This document shows, in pieces, positions 33,593 through 45,967 of a DNA stretch of 64,000 nucleotides; the stretch's first letter is position 1; each line of letters starts with the position of its first letter. Under the pieces are notes generated by a model. That model ran no database searches. It had not been told where the DNA came from and was given only the letters and a program-made list of their open reading frames with translations. The DNA is from Buddleja alternifolia (Eukaryota; Streptophyta; Magnoliopsida; Lamiales; Scrophulariaceae). Location: contig CM033401.1 of the NCBI GenBank assembly GCA_019426215.1, forward strand, positions 9,863,134-9,927,133. Reading direction: 5' to 3'. A program made the position numbers and the translations under genes.

Positions 33593-36359
33593 TAACACAG
33601 CAAACTAATATAGTTTTTGTAGAGATGCAAAATTTGAAGTTGCAACTTTGAGTTTGAACACTCAAAATTCTTTTAATAATCTTATTTTTTTATTTACCGT
33701 ACTTCAATTTTTTATAAGTCTATTAAGACGAACAATCACGTTATGGAAATATTTTCAAAATTCACATGAAAGAAAATGATTATTTTAACTTAAGGTTATT
33801 AAAATGAACTTGTCAAAATATACTGTGGACTGTGGTGCAAGAATACACAATAATTATTATAATTTTTATTTTGTTAATACACGATCTAATTAAGACGCTA
33901 TTGTTTGTATTCTTTTTTTTTCTTGAAGCTCAAACCCACCGCCACTCTCACTTTAAGTAACTTGTAGTGTCTTGCATATTATTAATATAAAATTTAGTAA
34001 TCAGAAATACAAAAAATTTAATTATATTATAATCTGAAGTGCAAATAATTGTTTTTACAAAATTAGGTGATAAGAAGCAAGTCAATTTCTTGGATGCCAA
34101 TAAAGAGATGGGTTTGTTAATAGAAGGGGTTGACAATTGTAAGATAACTTGTTGGTTGAGGGATTAGGCCTCAGCAACTGCGTCTGTTTGTAGCGTACCT
34201 TTTAGATTATTTTAACAAAAAGTATATTTGAGATAATAACATTTTGATTATTAGTATATAAATATCCGAATAATTAATTAAATGACTACAAAAAAAGTCA
34301 TTAGGGTCTCTTTCAAAGAATAATAAAAATATGTATAATAGGTGTACATAATTCTATTATGTATCGATCTTTGTCAACCCCTCCCGACCTTTATGAGACT
34401 CTTAGGTATGCAGATACTTTTGATTTATTCGGACATTTATTTTTATATGTATTTCTTAGGTTGTACTGTGGTTTGCCAGGTGGGAAACAACGAATGGTTA
34501 TAAGTCTTATCATAAAATATGATTAATTAAAGTACAAATCTTTGTTTAATTCTCTAAGTACAAATTAATTAAAGAAATGTGCTTGGAATCTTTTTTGTAG
34601 TTCATGCATGCATGGCCATGAGAATGGATTATTGATTACTTCCAACTCCACTTTGAACATAAATAAAGGATCACGAAAAAGAAGTGATAGAAAATGAAGC
34701 AAATTAGGGTGATCTGTATGGAGTTTGTAGTAAAGCAAATATTCAACTGCTCGGCATATTTAAGCTAGTAAATGATCATTATAATGATATAGCATGTAGC
34801 ATAAGGATGGGTAAATCCGATTGCTGGTCCCCTATCCTTTTCCCGATTCCTAATTGAGTCCCGTTTGTGATGAAATTCTCATATTTAGTCCCCTAATGTT
34901 CAGAATGTCTCACATTTATTCCAAATCAAAATTGCCATCCAAATTGAACAGTCAAACCTCCGCAGCTCCGTTAGTCAACATTTTTTACCAGCTTTTTTTG
35001 AGAAGAATTTGTGCATGAATGACACTCACATAGGAATTCTATTCAATATCTTGATGTTTTCTACCCACTATCGCGTGTCACTCACGCACTAGTCCTCCCC
35101 AAAAAATTGGTAAAATATGTTGACTAATAGAGCAGGAGGATTTGACCGATAAATTTGGACAAAAATTTTGATTAGTACTACATGTGACATTTGAAAGTTA
35201 TTAGACTAAATATGAGTATTTCATCACTAATGGGTCTAAAACAAAAATCAAGGAAGTATGAGACCAAAAATGCAATTTATCAGGGATACTAATACAACAT
35301 TAGCGATTGTCTAGTATTAACTGTACCCGACAGCGAGGAGAAAAAATGGCCATTAGACCTAGCTACGAGGATGGACCAAATATATATGTGATACTATATA
35401 TACGATTCCTAATAACATTTTAATATCCCTCATATTATGCTAGCATAGCTTATTTTGAGAATAAGGCATAAATGATCACGTGACCCTTTATATTCACGCA
35501 CGTGTAATACTAAAAACTAAAGAGTTGGGTAAATTGCACTTTTGGTCCCGTATCTATTCTCTATTTTAATTTTGGTCCCATTCGATACACAAATATGATA
35601 TTGAGTCTCGTATATTTTAAAATGAATCACATGTGGTCCAGTCAAAAAATTCCATCAAGTTTTGATGGCACAAAGCACGTTTCTTATGCGTGCGCCGTTA
35701 GCCGAAGCCTTTGGAGGGAAAAAACGGATATAGCTGCCCCATTTTATTTTAAGCACCAAAATTTGGATAAAATGAGGGAAATCACCATTATTGCAGCTAA
35801 TATCTAACACAAACCCTAGTCAAAATCGAAAATATAAACTCCCAAGCTCCACATTCATGTAAATCCAAAACCTCATGTATAGAATAGGAATATATATATT
35901 TAGGGATAGATTTAAGGAAATTGATTGATTTCCTTCCTTATTGAAGCTATAGTTTTTGTATATAAATATATTGTATATTGGTCGAATAAGATAACAGAAA
36001 TTCCTCTATCACTTACTACACCTGTCAGAAAATTTCTAGGGTTTTAATTTTTTTTGGTTGCTCAAGTGTGCAACATCGATTTTTTTTGGATTACCTTTTT
36101 CGAGTGACCGTTTGTTCTCACCCCCAGCCCAAGGGGGAGCGCCGCTCGATTCTCGACCTATTCCCAGAATTTGGTCGCCGTCTAGTATACGTGTGAGATT
36201 CACGCACCTCAGAAGTTTTTGACCCTTACTCATGCGTCGGCGTGTGAGTGCGTAATGCCACCGATTGATTTCAGATCACCTCTACCGGCGTCGCCTGACC
36301 CTTTTTTTGGTTCCCCACTAGGTTATTTATGCGTAATAGTGCTATAATCTGATCCGAGT
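33593..36359. other. Intergenic DNA, repeat relics, no gene recognised
   Basis: Several stretches have the wording of decayed dispersed repeats (34810-35290 and 35520-35810, with cacttttggtccc-like starts). 35880-36300 may be the 5' LTR/leader of the Copia element, but I could define neither LTR ends nor a primer-binding site there. Confidence 0.35.
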
Positions 36360-36465
36360 TCATTTGTTCGGACCACAATTCTGTTTTGATTTTGTTGCGT
36401 TGTTATCTGCTCCTTTGGGAGTGTTTTGTGTGAGAATTTTTTTGGATTTTGTATTTTGGTATCCT

Positions 36466-37900
36466 ATGGGTGACTTACAAGACGATGGTTACATTACTGC
36501 AGCTGAATTTGATAAATTCCAGTACCAAGACACATTGAAAACTTCATCTCATCCTATCACTACAATTGCTGAGTCAGGTAATCCAAGAACGTGCCTCCTT
36601 TCCTCCTCCTCACAATGGTCATTAACTCGAGTGCTTCTGATCATATAACAGGTAATCCTAATATGTTTACCACATTTACACCACACATATTTTTTTTCCA
36701 TAGTAACTTTAGCCCATGGTTCGACATCCACTGTGCTTGGGTCAAGGACTCTGAATCTTACCCCATCACTTTCCCTCTCACCATCTTAAGTCTACCGATT
36801 TTTCTTTTAATTTAATGTCTGTAAGCCAAATTATTCACACTCTAAACTGTTGTGTCTTGATCTTTCTGGATTATTGTTTGTTTCAGAATCTTATGACAAA
36901 GCAGATTATTGGTAAAGGATATGTATCATGAGGTCTCTACATTATGGATACTCAGGCCTAGGTGTCCAGGTTCTTTGCTTTCTCGATTGTTTTAACTTCT
37001 TTTGAAGCCCATTGTCGGATAGAACACCTTTCTATACCGGTGTTAAAAAACCTTTTCCTCAGTTCCAGCATGTCTCCTCTTTAGATTGTGAGTCGTATCA
37101 ATTCTCCAAACATCATTGTCTACCTTCTGTCCCTCTTGTAAAAAAAAAAGTAAGTTCTTCTGTTGAGTTAGTTCATTCCGGTGTTTGGGGTCCCTATCCT
37201 GTTGTGTATATAATTGGATTTTGATATTTTATTACTTTTGTTGATGACTTTTCTCCCTTCAGTTGGGTTTACTTTATGAAGAACCGTTCTGAACTCTTTT
37301 ATCATTTATTACTTTCTATGTTGATATTCAAACACAATTCAATACTTCTGTGCATAACTTGCCAAGTGACAACGCTAATGAATAATTTTCTAACTCTTTT
37401 CAGACTTATATGCTTAAACATGGTTCGTCAAACCTCATGTGTTGACACACCATTTCAAAATGGTGTAGTTGAAAGAAAAAATAGACACATGCTTGAGACA
37501 GCCATCGCTATCTTATTCCTTACACATGTCCCTAAATGTTTTTGGGTTGATGCTGCCTGAACAACCTGTTTTTTAATTAATCGCATGTCATTATGGTCTT
37601 CATGGTGAAGTCCCTTATAAAATTCTTTTTCCTACAAAATCCTTGTTCCCTATCGAACCTCACTTATTTGGTAGTAGTTGTATTGTATGGGATGTTCATC
37701 TCATGTTACTAAGTTAGATCCCAAGTCCGTCAAATATGTTTTCCTGGGTTACTCTTGTCTACAAAAAGTTTATTGGTGTTATTGTCCCAGTGTTAGCAAA
37801 TTCCTTGTGTCTGCTGATGTCATATTTATAGAACATTGTCCTTTCTTTCCTACTTCTACTCCTACTGATAGTAGGAGGAGAATGATGATTTGTTAGTTTA
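36466..37900 (+). pseudogene. Copia-1 protease and integrase fragments
   Basis: The protease motif reads VINSSASDHITG, where a D-S-G triad is expected, so both the catalytic Asp and Gly are changed. GAG-pre-integrase shows SLDCESYQFSKHHCLP followed by VELVHSGVWGPYPV. The integrase core retains the TPFQNGVVERKNRH block with the catalytic Glu, and the C-terminal region retains LDPKSVKYVFLGY. Large parts of the core between 37230 and 37430 are degraded and frameshifted. Confidence 0.8.
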
Positions 37901-38290
37901 TGAGGTCACCTATAAGCCCTCAACTGTTGCTCCTACACCTCTATCTCCCACAACACCACCCCCTCCTGCTCCACCTTTTTGCCTTGTCTACTCTAGAGAC
38001 GGGTTTCTCCTATTATATGTCCTGCACCATTTTTTCTTTCACCATCAGATCCATCCTCCATTGACAATGATCTTCTTATTGCTCTTCGTAAAGATAAACT
38101 ACAATGCAGTTACCCCATTTCTTTTTTCTTTTTTGTTTCCTATGATCTTTTGTCATCTTCTTCGTGTTCTTTTGTTACATCTTTTGATTCTGTATCTCTT
38201 CCTAAAACTATTCATGAAGCTTTGTCCCACCCTGGATGGTGTATGCCAATGATAGAGAAATAGAATGCTTTAGATTTTAATGCTACCTGT

Positions 38291-39897
38291 TGTTGGGAAT
38301 TATTCGAATAAAACGTAGCGGAAAGTAAATTTAATTCCTAAAGCCCGAATCATCTCTAATCTTCGTGTTTAATTGTGTATAGAAAGATTACCGTTCTCGC
38401 GTATGTTGATTTCTGAACGTGATCCTTTTCTCTAACGCCGAATTTGCCAACGTCTCTAATTCGTCACGCCGGAATAAAAAATGAAAAACTCCTCCTTTCT
38501 TCCTTGTCAAAGACGGCTAGAGAGAGAGAGAGAGAGAGAGAGAGGTGGAAGACTTTTTCTTGGAGAGAAAGTTATGTAAGTTGCCTTGTGTTATTTTTCA
38601 CCTTGTGATATATTTATATCATGATGAAACAATAACCCTAACATGCAAGAGCCCTATTTGGGCGTCTATTTGGCCGCCCCCTTAGTGGACTCGGAAGCCT
38701 TCGGGCTTTCGTCTTACTTGTTAATTAATTAATCGGATAATTTATTTATCCAATAAATAAATTGATAATCCAATTAATTCAATTTATAATTCAATTTCTC
38801 CAAGAAATTAATTAACTCATTAATTTAATTAATTAATTAAATTATCCAATAATTAATTAATTAATTAATTACGACATCCAATGCCGTGAATTTCTCTCAA
38901 GTTTTTTTCCCATGTTTTTTCTTTTGCACTTCCTTTAAGCGCGACTCTTTAGGTTCGTCTCAAAAGGCGATTGAGAGGAATCCAAAGGGATGTGAGTGAC
39001 ACCTAGCCAGTCTCGTGGCTCACACCGTAACCCAATTGAGAATGAATGAATAGGATCATTCCAAACCTTTACGCCGTGAATACCGTACGTGTATAAACCT
39101 TTTATTCTTATATCCCAATCAAGTAAGAGTCATGGTTTAAAGTCAAACTCATATAACTTGACCATATGCCTAAGCTCATAATAAATCGAGGTAATTAAAT
39201 GCTTTGGCCAAAGACATTCATTCTCACTTATTTATGATCGCATAGGATATTTTACTCATTCACTTATGAGAGAATAAATTCCATATTGCAAATCAGTTAA
39301 CAATGCTACTTGCCCATCAAGTCGCACTTCGAGGTCGATTCCACCAACAGGTGATTTGAATCTAACTACTCTAATGACAGACTTGATGTCACAAGTACAT
39401 CTTCAACTCGATTTCTCAGGTCAGAGGTTCACACGTACCTATCACTACTTATCAGTTTCATCATTGACTGTCAATGAGTGAATACCCATGTGATGAACTG
39501 ATGCGAGCCGTGTTCGAACATATCAGTCCAACTGACACGTCTATGATATAAGTTCCCACTACCATTTCCATAGTGTACGACTGACACTTTCTCTGTCGAA
39601 ACTTACATCATACAAGTCTTTATTCACTATTGATGCCCAATCAATAATTCTTAGACTTGTGAACCCTTTTAGATGTCAAGGGTCAAACCATTCTTGTGCC
39701 TTTCCTCCTATCCCATAGGAGGTAGAAGGTTCGCCTTGTCATCAAGGACTTTACGTTGTTTATTCACACCTTATAAATGCCTATAAGAAAACAACAATCA
39801 ACTGCCTTATATTAATAGAAAAATCATAGTTTAGTTACAATGTTTATGCCCTATAAATCTATCCTCTTTATGGCATTCGAGGGCATATACTCTAACA
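38291..39897 (+). mobile_element. Solo LTR (1607 bp) inserted in Copia-1
   Basis: It starts TGTTGGGAATTATTC and ends ATACTCTAACA, i.e. TG...CA. It is bounded by CCTGT at 38286-38290 and at 39898-39902, a perfect 5 bp TSD. No coding sequence, primer-binding site or polypurine tract is inside, so a full element was probably reduced to one LTR by recombination. It contains a TATA-like tract (~38609), an (AG)n run (38518-38543) and an ATTA-rich block (~38800-38870). The + orientation is inferred from the look of the ends. Confidence 0.85.
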
Positions 39898-39902
39898 CCT
39901 GT

Positions 39903-41340
39903 AATTTAGTGAGTTTTACTGTAGGTAAAAAGGCTATCGGATGTAAGTGGGTTCTTGTAGTTGAAGTTAATCCTGATGGATCCGTGGCTTGCCTTAAAGT
40001 CCGCCTTGTTGCGAAAGGCTATGCTTAGATTTATGATGTGGATTACTCTGACACCTTTTCTACTGTGGCTAAATTGACATCTATTCGTTTGTCATGTTTA
40101 TGGCTACTACTCATGATTGATCATTGCACCAGCTAGATAACAAAAATGCCTTCTTACATGGGGATTTATTGGAGGAAGTCTATATGGAGCAACCACATGT
40201 GTTTGTTGCTCAGGGAGAGTATGAGAAAGTTTGTCATCTTCGAAAATCTTTCTATGATTTGAAACATAGCCCTCGTGCTTGGTTTGACAAATTTACTCAA
40301 GCGATTAAAAAGTTTGGAATGAAAAAGAGTAAGTTTGATCATTCAGTATTGTTAGATTAGAGAAAACCCAATAGGAAACTTGTATTACTGAGTAACATAT
40401 ATATATTTATAAGAGGGAGAGAATACAAGCAAACCATAAACTATAAAGAATGTAAAAGATAAACAAGGTAATAAGAATACTAGTCTAACTAGGAAAGCAA
40501 TAATAATATCTAACACTCCCCCGCAGTCGAGATGGGAGATCTCACTGAGAGTGGGATGAAAATCCAAGAAGAGTCGGGACGGTACTCCTTTGGTGTAGAG
40601 AATGCTCTTAGAAGTATCTTTTATTTTCTTTGTCTGCTTGGTTGATAGATTAATCTTCAAGAAGCGGCGACTGAGCAAACGACAGTGGCGGCTAGAACAC
40701 TGCTAGAGAAAAAAAGAAAAAAATTGGAGGCAGCGACCAAGAGAGATGGCGGCGTAGGCTAAAATATGGCCAGAGAAAAAAAAAACTGGCGGCGGTGGCG
40801 GCCAAAAAAGATAGCGCGGAGGCAAAAAATACAAAAAAGATAAAGATCAGGTTGCTAAACCCAAACTAAATTATAAAAGATTCACCATAGTGAATAAAGA
40901 ACAAAAAGAAAAGAAAAAAAATATATATAGGGAGCCGTAAGGGGAAGGCGATGGTAGAGGCTGGCGGAAGCGAGAGATCGAAGGGTTGGAAGAAAAACCT
41001 TTTAGCTCTGATACCATGTTAGATTAGAGAAAATTCCATAGAAAACTTGTATTACTGAGTAACATATATATATATATATATTTATAAGAGAGAGAATACA
41101 AGAAAACCCTAGACTATAAAGAAGGTAAAAAATAAACAAGGTAATAAGAGTACTAGTCTAACTAGGAAAATAATAATAATATTTAACAAGTATTTTATAA
41201 ACATTCTTCATCTGACATTATTATTCTCGTTGTGTATGTAGATGATATTATTATCACTAGATGTGATGCTACGGGAATATCATCTTTGAAGTCTTTTTTT
41301 CATAGCCAAGTTCATACAAAGGATATAGGGCCATGAAGTA
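39903..41340 (+). pseudogene. Copia-1 reverse transcriptase fragments, split by a TRIM
   Basis: The N-terminal part has KKAIGCKWVLVVEVNPDGS and VRLVAKGYA. Next come LDNKNAFLHGDLLEEVYMEQ (~40127-40186) and LKHSPRAWFDKF. After the TRIM the frame resumes at ~41194 with YVDDIIIT (~41239), the Y-x-D-D active-site box. Stop codons at 40026 and after 41330, plus frameshifts, show it is inactive. Confidence 0.85.
40350..41188 (-). mobile_element. Complete TRIM-like short LTR retroelement inserted in Copia-1
   Basis: Two LTRs, 40350-40515 (166 bp) and 41017-41188 (172 bp), both read TGTTAGATTAGAG...TAACA; the length difference is mainly a TA microsatellite. On the - strand the 5' LTR is followed at once by TGGTATCAGAGC (41016-41005), complementary to initiator tRNA-Met. 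The other LTR is preceded by a polypurine tract (gcgggggag, 40524-40516). The perfect 5 bp TSD AGTAT is at 40345-40349 and 41189-41193. The ~490 bp interior has Lys/Arg-rich short frames but no gag or pol. All hallmarks of a TRIM are present. Confidence 0.93.
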
Positions 41341-41460
41341 ATTATTGGGAGTTGAGGTAATAAGAAGCAATAAAGACATCCTTTTATCTTGAAGGAAATA
41401 TGTGTTTGATTTGTTAACTGAGATAAAAAAAAATTAGGGGCTAAACCATGCAGCACTCCG

Positions 41461-42160
41461 ATGTCACCCAATCTGCTCATGAAAGAGGGAGACTTATTTG
41501 AAGATCCTGAGAAGTATAGGAGAGTGGTTGGGAAACTGAATTATCTTACAATAACCTGTCTTGATATTGCATATTCACTTAGTATTGTGAGTCAGTTTAC
41601 GTCTTCTCAACTGTTCATCACTACGTCATCTCAACTGTTCATCACTGGGTTGCTTTAGAGTAGATCTTGTGTTATTTGAAGGGAGCTCCTGGACGAGGTA
41701 TATTGTACAAGAATCACGGTCACACTCATATAGAATGTTTTTCAGACATAGATTGGATAGGATCTAAAATTGACAAAAATTCCACTACAGGTTATTGTGT
41801 TTTCTTTGGAGGAAATTTTGTTTCATGGAAAAGTAAGAAACAAAATGTTGTATCTCGCTCTAGTGCAGAATCAGAGTATAAAACTATGACTCAGTCTACT
41901 TGCGAAATAATGTGGATATATCAGTTATTATTTGAAGTGGGTCTTAACGTCTCAATGTCGGCGAAGTTATGTTGTGATAACCAAGCTGCTCTACATATTA
42001 TCTCAAATCATGTGATTCACGAACGAACAAATTAAACATAATAAGATTGACTGTTACTTCACTCGTGAAAAAATGCAATAAAGTTTAATTTCAACAAGAT
42101 ATGTGAAGATTGGAGAACAAATTGGAGATCTTTTTACTAAGGCTCTAAATGGGGTTATAC
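41461..42160 (+). pseudogene. Copia-1 RT C-terminus and RNase H fragment
   Basis: 41461-41658 has the YRRVVGKLNYLTIT block. 41667-42035 carries a long open RNase H region with CFSDIDWIGSKIDKNSTTG, VVSRSSAESEYKTM (catalytic Glu) and LCCDNQAALHI (Asp). The frame then shifts, and a recognisable GDLFTKALNG block follows at ~42127. It is the best preserved part of Copia-1. Confidence 0.85.
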
Positions 42161-42230
42161 TCGAGCTAATATACCATTCTTTGTTGATATTTATGGTGCT
42201 CCAAATTTCATGCTGACGGCTGAAGTCTAG

Positions 42231-42828
42231 TACTAGTGAACCACTTAGCCCTTCAATTTTACATAAATATCATCCAAATTTTAGACAATTTAATTTTGAT
42301 ATATATATATATATATCAAGAAGTACAAATAGAACTTCCTCAATTAATTTTCTATTAACATAAACAACAACTTGATTTCCGGCACACTTAACTACTGATC
42401 TGGAATTATTATTGCTTTTGAAGGCACTAAATTTCATTGAAGTCTCATCTGATTTGTTGCTCTACCACACTAGCTTCAGTTTGTAAAGTACATTGAAATG
42501 ACTTTCGTATATATGGTCACGGACCAGGGGTCCATTGCTCAAGAACAAGTCAAAATTATGCATATTATTTTTGTGTATCTTTCTATATAGAAGTACACAT
42601 GAAAGTAAGTTAATTTTTCATTTTTTGTGATAATGATTAGAGCTGCTGGCGGCCTAGGGTTGAAAAGAGAGATGGAATAGGGTGCTAAACCCCCTCTCAA
42701 CTTTACTACCTTCAATTATTATGGGTATTTTGGATTTTGGCGAATAAAATAAAGAAAAATGCTACCTTACCGATATTTCTTTACGTGTTCCTTTTTGACA
42801 TTTCCTTTTTTTTTATTTTAATGCATTG
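42231..42828. other. Intergenic DNA after Copia-1
   Basis: It probably includes the decayed 3' end of Copia-1. A TA run lies at ~42299-42317. No gene seen. Confidence 0.35.
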
Positions 42829-42842
42829 GTTTCTTAAATTTG

Positions 42843-43106
42843 AAAATCACAGGGTAAATTTTCACCGATCACTCAGTAGAGCAAATTTATCCATACGCAA
42901 TAGCCCGCAAACCACGTATAGAGGTAAGCCGCCCTAGATTACCCATAGGCAACGGGCTTAATAAGCGCAAGGGCCCCTAGGGGAGGACGGAGGAGTAAAC
43001 TCCCCAAACTATCCCCTTTCTCCCAATCCACTACACCTGGGTTTCGAACCCGGGTGGGCTCTCACGGCCAAAGGCCTTGTGACCACTTCGGCCACACCCC
43101 TTGCTT
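42843..43106 (-). mobile_element. tRNA-derived SINE (tRNA-Ser/Leu-like head), perfect 14 bp TSD
   Basis: On the - strand the head reads ggggtgtggccgaagtggtc (A box ~43098-43080). The B box gggttcgaaaccc follows at ~43044-43031. The head resembles a class II tRNA (Ser/Leu) with a variable-arm-like insert. gtttcttaaatttg flanks it at 42829-42842 and 43107-43120, a perfect TSD. The 264 bp body is far more GC-rich than its surroundings. No coding. Confidence 0.88.
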
Positions 43107-43120
43107 GTTTCTTAAATTTG

Positions 43121-44287
43121 TCCAAGTGATAATTGTAATGATTTCTTAGGATTACAAGAAGTAGAATTTTTTTTGAAGGTTAGTCGGTTTTATATAGCAA
43201 CACTTAATAAAATTACACCCAGTATGAAATTATTATCTTCTCCTACCCAGCAAGTTAATTATGCATATTTGGGGTCGAGCCTAGTATTAATATTGTACTT
43301 AGTTTCATTGTCCCCTTCTGCAATCAAAACTCCTTGGTCTTGTATGTGAGTGAAATTATAAGTCATGTTTTATCTCATTATTAATCTCTTGCACTCGAAT
43401 CGTCTCGTCTAATTATTTAGCTAAATGTTTTCACTTATCACTATAACAAAAGCAATTGACTAATTAATTTTATATTCCTATGATTAAAATTGTCAAAAGC
43501 TTGTTGAAGCTTGTAAAGGGCAAACTTAAACATTTCGTAGGGCTGTTGATGCTAATAAGTCTCAGTTTGAATAATGTGTAACACAAACTTGACTTGATTT
43601 GTGAGAAAATTCTTATCCAAATAGAGTTTGGCACTCCTCAATAATCTAATATATAGCAAGTGCAATAACACTTGTGAATCATCATCACTCTTCTTGGTTA
43701 TACATACCAATCAAATGTCAAGTATAATAAACCTCCAAATTAGTTTGTCCTAACGGTTCCAAACCATATCTTCCTAGCAGGTGGAAACTGGAAGTTGGGC
43801 AAAACTGCATTTTTATCCCACAAGATACACGATTTTACTTTTAGTTCCACGCTTATACATTTTGATTTTAGTCCCATTATTTCAAAATAATTGCAACATT
43901 AATCGAATATAGTCCTTTACTTTTTCCAACCATTAGAAACTAAAGGCAGACATTGCAATTAGCCACTGAACTATACTTGTATCGAACACCTTCTGAAAAA
44001 TTCTTTGTATTACTTACCTTCCCCTCCTAAACTATACCAAAATACCTTACCCCATTCCATTATATTAGTATTGACTTTCACACCCCCTTAATTGTGCGGG
44101 GATGGGGTACTTATTAGGGTGTAGAAGAAAAAAGAAAATTTAAAAAATCTAAAAATGGTAATTAAAAAAGGAAATAATAAAGGACAAAAAAATGATTAAA
44201 AGTATTTGTGACAATCCACTAGTTATTAAAGAGGATAAATGGTTCAAAATTTCATTTAGAAAGTACTATTTTATATAAGGTGTAGTC
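43121..44287. other. Intergenic DNA, no gene recognised
   Basis: AT-rich. 43797-43930 has the cattttTatcccac/ttagtcccatt wording of a decayed dispersed repeat. Nothing else is supportable. Confidence 0.35.
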
Positions 44288-44633
44288 ACTACAACAAAAA
44301 ATAATATTAGTAAAAGAATCTAAGGTGACAATATTAAAATTGTCACTAGATATACATAATGAGTGATAATAAGTTTTGCTTTGTTACAATAAAGTTTTTT
44401 TAGTGGCAATAGTTTCATTAAAGTTGTCACCATTGACAATTAATGACACATATATATTGACAACTTAGTCACAATACAAATAGAGCAACAATTTATAATT
44501 GATGTCACTAAAGATGTGTTACTAATTGTCAATAGTGACAACGTCTTGTTACTTTTTTTTTTTGATCAGCACAATGTCCTTGTTACTAATTCTCAAAAGT
44601 TGTCTTAAACATGTAAAACATATTACTATGACA

Positions 44634-44673
<40 letters not shown>

Positions 44674-44677
44674 AGTG
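44288..44677. mobile_element. Possible CACTA-type non-autonomous element
   Basis: It starts cactacaacaaaaaata, a typical plant CACTA terminus. Subterminal motifs recur in both orientations (ggtgacaatattaaaattgtcac, tagtggcaatag, agtgacaac). A (TA)~15 run at 44638-44670 is followed by ttttagtg, which could be the opposite end. No matching TSD, so the right limit is tentative. Confidence 0.4.
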
Positions 44678-45967
44678 AACATTGACTAAAATTACTGAAA
44701 TGACCCTACACTCTAGAACAAAAACTGCAACTTTGCTATAGCTAGCTATTTTTCAATGAATTTATTGTATTATGTATTTCAATGTTAACCATTCTATATT
44801 AATATGTTATTAAGCCAATGGCGACTCAAGCTTATCTTATTATCAAGAAATTCTTTCACCAGCTCTCCTAAAAAAACATAAAGTCATAAGATTGGTCTTC
44901 TTTGCTGATGCATGAGAAATTGAGTGTCAATGGAGAGAGAGAGATTCTAGCCTTGAGAGAAAGACAAGCAGATACATATTTTCTTCCTCCTAAAGATCTG
45001 AGTCCATTTCATTATTATAATTTAATAAAACCATCTTTTGAAATTTTGATAGTTTTCCTCTTGTAATTTCTATCAAAGTGTGGTTCCCGGACCAATCTTG
45101 TTCTTATTTTATAAAATATTTTGTAGTAAAATATTATAGTAGGGAACCAAGGTCAATCAATGGTTCTATAGTCTACCCTCTAAAAGGTGTTGATTTTTTT
45201 AACGGAAATATGTATTGTTTTTTCAAAAACTTTTTTGTATTTAATTGATTTTTATTGTTCAAATTCTTATTATTAAACATTAAAACCTTAGCCAGTTGAT
45301 AACTTTTAGGGTGTCTTAAAGTAACAACACAAATTATGCAACAAGACTAATGTTTATGCCGTAATCAGCGACCCATCTGCACAAGTTGGTGAGAAAAATT
45401 TAATTAATTAATTCCAAGATTAAACGAAATTTCGACTAAGATTACAGATGGAATTGATACGACACTAGATATTTAATCCTGTTTAGTCTTTTGGCTTCTT
45501 CTAATTATTCTTAACGTTGTAAAACAGTAACGTATGTAAAAACAATAGCTTTTTGCCAACGAACGAAATTTCGTGCTGTTTTTTTTGTCATTGAAAGATT
45601 CAAACGATATTTATTTTTTTGGGTCTGAATTACTGGAAGAAAATGTCAAAAGTTTGGGTAATTTAATGTTGTTTTTGCCTTATTTTCTGCCACGCGAAAT
45701 GCGAATGCAGCTTCTTGATCAAATTAACCTGACATCAGAAAGCGTGTTTCTTAAGAAAAATTCTATCTTGGGGATTGATTAAGGCACATATAATATGTAC
45801 TACAGAATTTAAAGATGGCTTTGGTAGTCTTAAGAGAATTTTTTCGCACTTTCTTGATCGAAAAAAGAAACGAAAAGAAAACAATTGTATATGGTTAAAA
45901 TAATTCTTCAAACATAACTAAATAGAAAGGGATATAAAGCAAACAGATAATTCTCGTAATATATGAA
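44678..45967. other. Intergenic DNA, no gene recognised
   Basis: A 69-codon frame at 45573-45782 matches no family I know and lacks support as a gene. The rest is AT-rich. Confidence 0.35.

Larger units (their letters stand above)
36360..42230 (+). mobile_element. Degenerate Ty1/Copia retrotransposon (Copia-1) with nested insertions
   Basis: In order on the + strand are pieces of gag C-terminus/protease (36466-36670), GAG-pre-integrase and integrase (37010-37900), reverse transcriptase (39900-41290) and RNase H (41660-42160). This is the Copia order, with integrase before reverse transcriptase. A 1.6 kb solo LTR (38291-39897) and an 839 bp TRIM (40350-41188) are inserted in it. Its own LTRs could not be delimited. 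Numerous stops and frameshifts make it inactive. Confidence 0.85.

Noticed and set aside
37890..38252. 120-codon Pro/Leu-rich open frame in Copia-1
   Set aside because: It lies in the linker between integrase and reverse transcriptase of the Copia element and in a shifted frame. It is not an independent gene.
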